Positions 22,709-32,600 of a stretch of DNA of 64,000 nucleotides are shown one piece after another. Every line of letters starts with the position of its first letter. The stretch's first letter is position 1. The notes under the pieces are model-generated. The model saw only the letters and a list, made by a program, of their open reading frames with translations, did no database searches and was not told where the DNA came from. The DNA is from Zygnema cylindricum. Its lineage: Eukaryota; Streptophyta; Zygnematophyceae; Zygnematales; Zygnemataceae. Both the position numbers and the translations under genes were made by a program. The DNA is taken from contig JBBHKE010002876.1 in assembly GCA_037447655.1 (NCBI GenBank), positions 122,489 to 186,488 on the forward strand, read 5' to 3'.

Positions 22709-23465
22709 TGGACTACAGAGTATAAGGAGCCTCTAGATAGTTATTAACTAACCCATTTTCAATGGCAACCACTGCTACCGAAGCAGACAAGCAGACAATC
22801 TGACTGCACCCTTGTGAAGCCTGGACTCCGTTGAGTCCGTAGGAAAAAGAATATATGAAAACGCCCAACCAGGCGATAAGTTATAAGCCGGCAAAAATGC
22901 TAATTTATACAACCTCTCAAAGAGAGAGAAGACCATCTACCATATTTTTCTAAGTCCTAGCTCCCTCTCACAACCCCTATCTACTAACTGTACGAACCAA
23001 TCAGAATACTGTACAGTACATAAGAGTACTACTGCCGATGTACTTTTTGTATGACCTTTTTACGACAAGGCCATTAAGCGGACGCGTGTCTCTTCTCTAC
23101 TCGTTTGTTCGTTTCTCAAAATTCCCGCGACCGAATGTTATCTCTCCACGTGGCGCCAGGTCATGCCACGTCACTATATGCCAAAGTGACCATTCCACGA
23201 TTTCGGCAATGATGTGCCCCATTGGATTTGACTCGAAATGTAATCTCAGCCGTTATAAATACTTGCGTGATATTTGTTTCGTTGTCGATACAAAATGCGC
23301 GGTATCCGTTTCAAAGTAGTATCGTACTTCGTACTTTATATAACTGTATCTATGCATGCGGTATAGAATTTCAGTTAAATGAATTTGTTCCCTGTTAAAT
23401 AGATATATATTTATCACATACTATAGCATTAAGCATTGGTTCTAGTCTAATAGGATAAAGCTGAC
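22697..23465 (-). mobile_element. Fragment c: 5' LTR, outer end missing
   Basis: It ends with tgtgtcctccattgg (gag ATG inside) and resembles LTR type b up to taggataaagct at 23451-23462. That is where the 47-bp hairpin would begin, and the sequence changes there to plus-strand integrase coding sequence. Confidence 0.7.
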
Positions 23466-25534
23466 AATATAAGGATATGTTAGGATATGATGAGGATGTC
23501 AAAGGATATAGAGTTTATGGTCTAAAAAGGGAAGATATAATCTTAGTAAAGCACCTAGTAGTTATGGATGAAAGAAAGTCTGTGGATCCCTTCAAGCATA
23601 CAAAGTCAATAAAAATCAGACTTGAGTCAAAAAAAATCGATTACTTTGAGCTTCATAATTATCCAAGTTTTAGAGAAGATGACATTTTTGCCGGTACAAA
23701 TCAGACCGAGAAAGACTCAGCCGCGGAAACTCCAGTGACAACTATATCAGAAGCAGAAGATGTGATGGAAAATGACTCAGAATCAATGGACATGGGAGAA
23801 GCCGAGATTGTTCGAAAGAACCCACGGCAACCGAATATTCCGGCCGTTGATTTTGAAGGGGGGAGGAGAACTAGCAAAAGGTTGCAAGACAAACAAAATA
23901 ATAACAAGGTAACAAAATTCTCTATCATCTGGATGAATCTCAAACTTATAGAGAGGGGATGAATTGTCCAAAAAGGAACAGGTGGAAGACAACCATTAAT
24001 GAGGAGATGGCCTCAATCAAGGAAGCCGATACTTGGGAGCTGGTGGATTGTCCACCTAACCGAAAACCAATCGGGTGTTAGTGGGTGTTCAAATTAAAAT
24101 TGACCCCAGATAATACCATTGAGCGCTACAAAGCCCGGTTAGTGGCCAAAGGATTTACACAAAAATAGGGAATTGACTACGAGGAAACCTTTGCCCCGAT
24201 TGTCAGATTTCCTTCTGTCCGCATACTTCTCAGTCTAGCACCTGTAGAAGACATGGAAGTTTACCAGATGGACATCAAAACAACCTTTTTGCATGAAGAA
24301 TTAGTAAAGGAGATCTTCATGCAACAACCCAAACTATTTGTGGAGCAAAGAGAGGAAAGTAAGGTATGCCAGCTGATTAAATCTCTTTATGGGTTGAAAC
24401 AGCCACCCCGACATTGAAAAAAGAAGCCTCATAAGTTTCTTACCGGTTTGGGATACATCTGGATGAGCACAGATCACTCAATCTATGTTTTTGAAGATGA
24501 GAAAGACATTATTTTTATTGCAATTTATGTTGATGATTTGCTTGTTCTAAGTAAATCAATGGACAAAATTAATAAACTGAAAACGGATCTTGAGGGCGGA
24601 TTTGAGATGAATGATATGGGAGAGGCAAGATATATTTTGGGAATTCAAGTAGAAAGAGAACGAGAAAGAAAGTTTATAAGGCTAACTCAAAAGGAAGCAA
24701 TTGGGAATATGTTGGAAAAGTTTCAGATGGATAAGGCTAATAGTTGTACAACTCCAATGGAGTTGAAGAAGGGAAGTGAGGGGAGTGTGGAAGAAGCAGT
24801 CATAATATTAGACGAGTAATTAGGTCCAGAAGAACAGAAGTTTATGCAGACTATTCCTTACAGGCAAGTAGTGGGAAGCCTAATTTATTTTATGAATTGT
24901 ACCCCTCTGGATTTGGCTGCAGCTGTAGGAGTGCTTAGCAGAAGTCTAATTGCCCCCACTAAGAGAGATTGGGAGGCAGCTAAGAGAGTCCTTAGATATT
25001 TGATAGGAACTAGGGATCTATGGTTGCATTTGGGTGGAGGGAATACTGACATCACTACTTGGAGTGATGCCGGTTATGGTGATGCTCCGATGAGGAGATG
25101 TACTTCTGGATATGTTTTGTATGTGGGTGATGGAGCTTGTTGCTAGAGTAGCAAACAACAAAAGGTTATTGCTCAGTCCACCATTGAGGCTGAGTATATG
25201 GCCTCTTGCTCTGCTGTAAAAGAATTGATGTGGGTAAAGTCTTAGCTTGATGAGCTTAGTCACCTTAAGAGTGGTGTGCATAATTTTTTTTGTGATAATC
25301 AAGCAGCAATCGTTATTGCTGCCAATCCTAAACATCATGTTAAAGCCAAACACATAGACATTAGACTCACCTTTGCCAAAGAGAAGGTAAAACACAAAAT
25401 AATCAGTTTAGAGTACAGACGACATAGCGAGATGTTTGCAGATATGATGACCAAACATGTGCCTTCCCTTAAGCTAATTTTGTGCAGGGAGAACTGTGGT
25501 CTTAAATTAAAGAGTGACTAGAAAATAAGGGGAG
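23466..25534 (+). pseudogene. Element V: integrase C-terminus, reverse transcriptase, RNase H
   Basis: The plus frames encode the integrase C-terminal domain (MLGYDEDVKGYRVYGLKRED, 23477 on). RT follows with YKARLVAKGF, VYQMDIKTTFLHEE, SLYGLKQPPRH and the catalytic YVDDLLVLSKS (about 24526-24555). RNase H follows with DITTWSDAGYGDAPMR, QSTIEAEYMAS and FCDNQAAIVIAAN, ending near 25521. In-frame stops occur at about 24080, 24167, 24418, 24817, 25144 and 25245. Gag, protease and the integrase core are absent: the element is 5'-deleted at 23466. Confidence 0.87.
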
Positions 25535-26587
25535 TGTAAAAATTAATGGTTATTTTTAGTATTTTCTAGGTCTAAAATATAATGCAGAAAAGAAAGCGAG
25601 GCAATCTGCATCTAACTCCTCTCTTCAGCCGCCACACTTGTCGCAGTCACCGAAGGTTAAAGAGGAAGCTAGAGCCATGGTTGCCTATGCCACTTCGAGA
25701 TAGAGAGACAATTAGTATATTTTGGTAGATTTACCAAAATATACTTGATGTTCCCAGGATTTGATCCTGGTATTTGCCGTTCGTCAAGTCTAGCCGTAGC
25801 CAGTAGCTTTATCCTATTAGTTTAGGATCGGTGCTGGTATATATGGGGTTTCATAATTACTTAAACAATTTTATGTACACAAGTTCGTTTTACGGCGTGA
25901 ACAGTTTTTTAGGCATAGACACAGTTTTGTATAGTAGGCGTACGGTACTCCACGAAATGAATATCGCGCATTTGTTTCGACCGTGAAACAAATACCACGC
26001 AATTAATTTCGACTGCTTTAATTAATTGTCGATCTACATCGAACGGTCGTGATAGATGTCGAGATCGTGGAATGGACGCTTTGGCAATTTTCGGTCATCG
26101 CCACGTAAAATGACACGTGGCACAATCACATTGGCAAGCGGCATCTCTAGAGAATACGGGAACAAATCCGGATATGGCAGGCATCGACATTTTGGCCATG
26201 CCGTACAATGGCTGTATAGAAAGTACATCGGCAACTGTACTTTTCTGTACACCACAGTAATCTGATTGGTTCGTACTCTAGTAGTATAGGGTTTAGAGAG
26301 GGGTTAAGGTCTTAGAAAATTTGGTAGGCAGACCCCTCTCTCCTAGAGAGCTCCTATACAAAAGGTCAACTTTGACCTTTAATAACTTATTGCTCAAGGG
26401 AGCAAATTAAGAGATTATTTTTGCTATAGACTCAAGGGAGTCTTACCTTCACAAGGGTGAAGATGGTCGGAGTTTTTATTCGTCAGGGTTGCAGTTATTC
26501 TTGTGGAAACTCAAAGGGGTCAAGGTTATCTTAAGGGCTTCCAGTGAGCTGCCTACTCTGAATGCCAATGGAGGTCTCAGAGTTTCA
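25535..26587 (+). mobile_element. Element V, 3' LTR (1053 bp)
   Basis: It follows the polypurine tract gaaaataaggggag and starts tgtaaaaattaatgg. It ends gccaatggaggtctcagag then tttca, like the element IV LTR. Internal landmarks are the 47-bp hairpin (25743-25789), the ACGT motif pair (gccacgtaaaatgacacgtg, 26099-26118) and GTAC palindromes near 26205-26255. Confidence 0.8.
25743..25789 (-). other. 47-bp T-arm-like hairpin in the element V LTR
   Basis: Read on the minus strand, an 8-bp outer stem (ACTTGACG paired with CATCAAGT, one wobble) encloses a perfect CCAGG/CCTGG stem with a 7-nt loop ATCAAAT. The length, the offset of about 210 bp from the LTR start, and the antisense orientation all match 13860-13906. 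Confidence 0.7.
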
Positions 26588-26606
26588 CGCCGGTGTATGC
26601 TTCGAT

Positions 26607-27217
26607 GCATAGTTCAAAAGTAGGCGTTTTAATGGTATGCCTTTGGTAGGCGTACAAAACTTGGCACAAAACTCGCGTAGAGTAAGCATATTGTATGTGT
26701 GTGCGTTTGTGCACACTCTTATACAAACGTACGAATCTGACTTATCATCATAGTACAGCGCACGCCGCCTGGCGATTTTTGTTAGCGAACTGACACGGTG
26801 TAGGATGACATTCCGCGGGAAAAAAAACCGGGAAAAAAGAAACCCGGAAAAAAAAAACCTGAAAAAAAAACCCGAAAAAAAAAAAACTCGAACGTAAGTC
26901 CTATCGTAAGTTGTGTTGTGGGATTTTCATGTGATCTTTTTAGATCGTTACTTTGATCAGCGACCGTCCGATCGTCCAAATATGACGGTTTAAATAAAAA
27001 ATACCTCAAAACTCACGGAAAAATAAAAATTTGTCTGAATGTTTTTCAAAATGTAGACATAACGTTTAATTCTCTATCGATCGATGTGCAACTCAACTCT
27101 GTTACTATTATTTTTCATTTTGGGACCAATACAATATGGGTCTTAAGGCCATATTGTAAGGTTTGCGTACAATAGGCATATTGTATGTGCCTACTTTCAC
27201 CTACTTTTGAACTATGC
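26607..27217. mobile_element. Probable non-autonomous inverted-repeat element, 611 bp
   Basis: A perfect 18-bp inverted repeat, gcatagttcaaaagtagg, occurs at 26607-26624 and as its reverse complement at 27200-27217. The inner flanks also share cagcattgtatg-like and gcgtacaa segments. There is no coding potential. Homopolymer-rich aaaaaccc sequence lies at 26820-26885. No clear target-site duplication was identified. Confidence 0.5.
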
Positions 27218-27371
27218 TTTGATGTCCACTCGTGCAATGTTCAAAAGTGTACACGAAACAATGTAATGTGGAAAGTTTTGAAAATATAACCTAAAACTTC
27301 GTATTGGTCACCCTTGGTGATGTGATTGGTCATCTAAGGCAATCTGTTTCTTTTTTCGCTTTGTTTTCATG

Positions 27372-27446
27372 ATTTTTTCCTGTCTCTTTTTCCTGTCTCT
27401 TTTTCCTGTCTCTTTTTCCTGTCTCTTTTTCCTGTCTCTTTTTCCT
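27372..27446. repeat. 13-bp minisatellite (tttttcctgtctc)n
   Basis: About six near-perfect tandem units on the plus strand. On the minus strand they give a Lys/Arg/Glu-rich open frame, which is an artefact of the repeat. Confidence 0.92.
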
Positions 27447-28806
27447 GATCTTTTACTTTCTTTCCCGGGATAGTGCTGTATGACAACGACCGACAAGCCT
27501 TCCACTCGAATCTTTTTCGTCTTTTTTATGGTCGGATTTTTTGTTTTGGAGGAAACGTGCTCGCTGGCCGTTAGCCTTTTGCGTAAACGGCGGGCATTCC
27601 GTTTCAAAGCGAAATACTGAGATATCCCAAAAGGTGGGAACAAACGCTATTTTTAAAGCAGTACAGTACTATAATGTACGGTTCCGTACAATCCAAAACT
27701 GGAAAAACCGAATCCAAGATTTGATGCGTTGACAATATAATCTCTTTGCTGGAAGAAATCGTCAGTACGGTTTATCCAGCTACAGCATTGACATACGACG
27801 TCCATGCCAGGCTGGAAGGTAATCATAAGTGGCCGGCAAGTGTACCCGCTGAAATTCTTCAGCTCACAATTCTCTGCCATTTTCCATTCGGAAATTTCCT
27901 TACAATTTCCATTTTATTGGTTTATTACAAATATTTTGCCCAACCGGCCGGCAATAGGTCCGAACTCCGAAGCTCTAGGCTGGTCGGTTGACAGCTCTAT
28001 ATGGGCAAATATTCATTGTAACGACGAGGCTTTCGTTAATCTTGTCGTATTCAATTGTTTTTGAAGTGCTCGCAGGTCCGTTTAACTTTTCTGGCTAACG
28101 AATGGCTCCCCGTTTGAATGTACCCTAACCCCTAAAATTGTACGATTACGAGATTTGGTGCGATCGCAGCACAATCGACCGATTTGAGTGTGAACCTCCA
28201 AAGCTTCAAAGCCGACAATTCCAACCGCGAACAGGCTGGCCTATGCACATTTTGACAAAACTATAGTACAACCGTGAATCGTAATTAGCGTTAATGTATT
28301 TTTCGTCTCTTAAACATCTTTTCTCCGTACACACACGTCGGATTGTGGATCTGACGGTTGCGATTGAAAGGTATGATTCTCAGCTTCCGATTGGCGGTCT
28401 CAGATTGAAAATGGGACAAGTGTGCACTTAGAAAGATGTTTTGACTGGCAAAAAAAACATGAACACTAATAACGATCCACTGTTGGTGTAAGCCGTGTAA
28501 CGATAGAAGTTTGGGACATTTCTTGTGTGAATACGCAATGGAGCTTAGGGTACTTTCGCATGTAACCGAAACTTAGTCTTGCTACTTTGTTTTTTAGCGA
28601 AGATTCTCCGTACAACTTTCAGAGCATTCGTATGTAAAGAAAATGAAATCGTAACTTTAGATTGTGACGGATATAGACGTAGGTGCAATTTGTGACGATT
28701 GTAGACGCGTACAAAACTCGCGCAATTGATGACGTTTACAAAGTAGAGACGGTTGTAGACGTCTAGCTACTTGTGACATTGTAGATGTGTAGGGTTTGTG
28801 ACATTT

Positions 28807-28842
28807 TGACGTCATGCGTACTTATGATAGCGTCGACGTCAC
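28807..28842. promoter_or_regulatory. Two ACGT-core (bZIP-type) sites upstream of the channel gene
   Basis: The perfect palindrome TGACGTCA lies at 28807-28814 and GACGTCAC at 28835-28842, 21 bp apart centre to centre. They match consensus plant bZIP/TGA sites. They lie about 800 bp upstream of the ATG, inside the TIR element. Function is inferred only. Confidence 0.35.
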
Positions 28843-29233
28843 GAATTCCAAAACATTCCGCCATGGTTTCCCGATTTTGTTTTTTCGTCCGTTCTCACTC
28901 TACTTGCCACCAAAATAAGCTAAACGACAGCCAAAAGAAATATTTTTTATAGATCTTTCATTTGATACCTTTCTTGCCTTTTTTCATTTTAGTGGGAGCG
29001 GAAGAGAGAGAGAGGCGTTTTCACGGACTTCGCTTTTGCGAAATGGCGTCCGTTGGTCGAAACCCCCTCCACGGCCCCTGTACGGGAAAAAGCGCACGGG
29101 AAAAAGTGCACGGGAAAAAGTCACGCACAGGTTGGAAACGTGCGGTGGGTTTTTTTTTTGGTTGTTCGCGCTCAAAAATTGTAAAAAACTTCTGGCACGT
29201 GCAACAACATCTGCCTATTCGTTTACCTCATGG

Positions 29234-29277
29234 AACTTTATTTAAAATCACCTCGCGAGGTGATTTTATATAAAGTT
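29234..29277. repeat. 44-bp palindrome
   Basis: The arms aactttatttaaaatcacct-cg and cg-aggtgattttatataaagtt pair with one mismatch around the centre cg|cg. The inner 24 bp are a perfect palindrome. It could extrude as a cruciform or be the fold-back core of the surrounding TIR element. Confidence 0.85.
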
Positions 29278-29641
29278 TGAAGATGAGCTGGAAGGACGCG
29301 AAATTGGGTCGAAATGTGCTAGACGACAAACTGCTTCGCGCTAAACGACAAATTGCAGTACATTTAAAGTTGTAAGGTAACGCAATTTGTACGGTGTTAA
29401 TTTCATTTTTTTGGTACTGCTGCGGATTTTCTAGTTTTTTTCTAAGTTATAGAGGAAAACGACAGAAAATAACTGTAACTTTAGCACATGCGAAAGTACC
29501 CTAATTCCAGACGAGAATTGACCTGGATTTCGCACGGGAGACGGAATCTTTTGCTGCGTTCCTGCAATACTAGCCGGCTTACTTTTCACTCCTGTCTCTT
29601 CATCCCTCTTTTTCATCCTTCTCTCTCTTTTGCGAGACACC

Positions 29642-32600
29642 ATGAACAATAGAGCCGCATTCGATGCCCCGCCGCCCGCCATGTTCTCCTCAGATGATGA
29701 CGACGACGACGAAGAAGAAGATTCGGGAAGACCTAATTTGTTGGCGGTTCCGAAACTCTCGCCATCTCGGCCGGATTCAGATACAGATACAGGAAGAACT
29801 CCAATGCTTGCTCTACTTCGGCCAGGAAAAACTAATTCCGCCTCATCTTCTGTAAATGATTCTGATAAAGGACTGGCAGGTAGTAAGGTATTAGCAAAAG
29901 AAAAAATCTCTGAATTGGAGTCAAGTGAAAATGGGGAGAATCGTGACTCCGTGGGTGTTCATGTGAATCCTAACCCTAATTTTAACCCTAACCCTGTGCC
30001 TTTCCCTATCCCTAACCGTATCTTCAATCCTCAATTTCAGCCACAGCCGGGACTTGTTGAACGAAAGAAGATTTATTCAAGTTCTTTTAATCAATGTCGC
30101 GATCCTAACTGCACATCTTGTCCTCCGGAACTACACGAATGGCTGAGGGCAAAAGAACTGGCATCTGTAAAACATAAAAAAGCTGCTGTAGCTTCTTCTA
30201 CTGGAGCCAAACTTTCCTTGATGGAAGACATTGAAATGAACCTCAGTGATTCGGATAACGACGATGCAACTGTCGTCCAAAAAGTTTTTAAGGGAATTCA
30301 AAAAGTAAGTATGTGTACATGTACGCCTGTTATGATGCCATATGGTGTTTGAAATGACAACTAAGGCATAATGTTTCAGATGCCTGTCATACATTGTTAT
30401 CTTACATCATGAGTTCGCAATGTGTGATTCGGTCGTTTTTTTTTTTTTTTGCGTTGATTTTATTAGTGCAATGTAATGTAGATTGTGTTTATGCTGGTCA
30501 GGTAGAGTTAATGTTTTGTTGAATGCCAAGCTATTATGCTGATGGGTAGGTGATTATGGTTGAGAATAAATTCTGTTCGCATTGATTTAATTCGACCTTC
30601 ACTAACTGTCTTTTTCTATTATTACCTCAGATGTCGAAGCAGAAGAGGTCTGACCTGAAGGATGGATGGAATTCAGTAAAACAACTTCGTAAAGAGGCCA
30701 TCAATCCATCAGGCGCATTCTATAAGCATTTTAGTCAAATATTCGTGGCTACCATGTTCTTATCGTTTGGAGTTGACCCACTCTTCTTCTTTGTAGTTTC
30801 AGTTGACCCGGTCTGTTGTTTTCCTTGCCACACAACCCTATTATCTGTGGCTTGAATAATCTAACATATTGGCAGCATGTTGTAGTTATTATGTTCATTT
30901 CCCTCTTTTTGCTTTGATGGTGGTGCACATTTTCACACTTCCTCATCGTCATCTCAGTTTTGGTTCATGCAAAGGCTGCAGCTGAATTCTGGTTTTTCAT
31001 GGCTTGGCATAAACAAATCGTTCTTTTCCTTTCTGTAAGTAACTGGTCATGTTTTTTTTTTTCGAAAGTTCATGATTCTTGTGCTGTAATATGAGTTTCT
31101 CTGAAATTTTGTATCTGTCTTGATGGTTATGTAACGGGCTGTTCTTGCAGGATAATGTTTGTGCATATACCAATTGGGAATATGTGCGGATACTGGTAGC
31201 TCTCAGAACTTGTTTTGACTTCTTCTACTTGTTACACATACTGGTGCAGGTACAAAATATTTTAACCAAAGTCTTGCTTTTTGGTTTTAAATTTTTTCAC
31301 GAGTTGCACAATATAGTTAAGCTGGGCTGTGTGTAGGCGTACCTGTGAAGTTAATTTTAAATTATCTCTGAGAATTTTCTCATTCTACATCCTAGTAGCA
31401 GTTTTTTACCCATCTGATGCGGTAAGTTGCCGTCAAATTGCAACATTTTGCAAGTTATTGAGTGGTCAATTGTGCCAGGTTTATAATTAATTCAACTTTT
31501 CTGTTGCAGTTTCGTGTGACCTACATCGTCCCAACTACTCCTCAGCTGAATTTTTTTTCCGGAATCCCATTCAAATATCCAAAACCTCCTGGTGAATGGG
31601 TCAAGGATATGAGAGATATTCGCATTCAATACATGAGAACCTGGTTTCTCTTGGACGTGTTTGCTTTACTGCCTGTCCCTCAGGTGAGCTCTCATCGATG
31701 CGGCTCACCATAATTGGTATTACTTACTCGAGTCTATGAAGTTATTACTTCTCCAAGCTGATTTAATAAGTTTTTTAGGTGCAATCACCAATTATGCTCA
31801 ACAAATGATGTGGACTGCAGCTGATTAGGAGAAATCACACATGACATTATTTAATGTAATCACACAATGTGATCATGCAAGTAAGCTTACCTAATAAGAT
31901 GAGCTTATTAACTTGTTCAGAAGGTTTTGTTTCTGTTTTGTTTGAATACATATGGGAAAGACTTTCTTTGACCTGCCACCATCTTGTCTCAAAATCTGGT
32001 AACGAAGGAGTTGGCGGAAGTTCTGTTAATCCAGTGTTCACTAAATTTTTCTTGGAACAAATGCTAGAAAAGATTGAAAACAATTGATGGAATTACTGCT
32101 CAAGGATACATCGTCACAGAATATTACAGGCAAATTAAATTGTCACAGATTATGTCAATGGAAATTTGTTGAGAAGAATTTCAGAAACAAATTGCCTAAG
32201 ACTGTCAGGAGTTTTTCATCAAGAATGTTCAAGAGTAGTTACCAAGAAGAATTTCAAGGGAAAACCGTTGAAATTAGTTTGTCAAGAATGTTGATAGAAA
32301 GTTTTACGAAGGATGTCAAAGGGAAATCGTGAAAAAGAATGTCAAGGTCAAAAAGAAATTATAATAAAGAATGTCGAAGGAATTTTTCTACCCACTTCCT
32401 TGAAGTACGTTAGTCATCAACAATCTGCGTTCTAGGAAATAACCCGATGAAGTTTTTTGACTTACAACTAACGAGAAACCATTCTTTCTACAGGTAATTG
32501 CCTTAGGGATTATTCCGGGTATGGATAAGGGAACGGCCTCTCTTCCTTCTACCTTACTTCGTCTTATGGTTCTTGTCCAATATTTTCCTCGTATAAGACG

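Larger units (their letters stand above)
28545..29504. mobile_element. Probable non-autonomous DNA transposon, 960 bp, 19-bp perfect TIRs
   Basis: TTAGGGTACTTTCGCATGT at 28545-28563 is repeated as its exact reverse complement at 29486-29504. No transposase is encoded. Inside are a 44-bp imperfect palindrome (29234-29277) and short repeats of the type cacgggaaaaag near 29090-29125. The right end lies 137 bp upstream of the channel start codon, so the element supplies most of the proximal promoter region. The superfamily is not determined. Confidence 0.6.

Noticed and set aside
27308-27643. Lys/Arg-rich 111-codon minus-strand frame
   Set aside because: Its distinctive part is the 13-bp minisatellite read in frame; no domain.
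29630-29641. Upstream in-frame TTG as CNGC start
   Set aside because: Plants rarely start at TTG and a good ATG follows four codons later at 29642.
29967-29996. Telomere-like CCTAACCCTAA-type repeats
   Set aside because: They lie in frame in CNGC exon 1 and encode an Asn-Pro-rich stretch. There are only a few imperfect units, so they are not an interstitial telomere.
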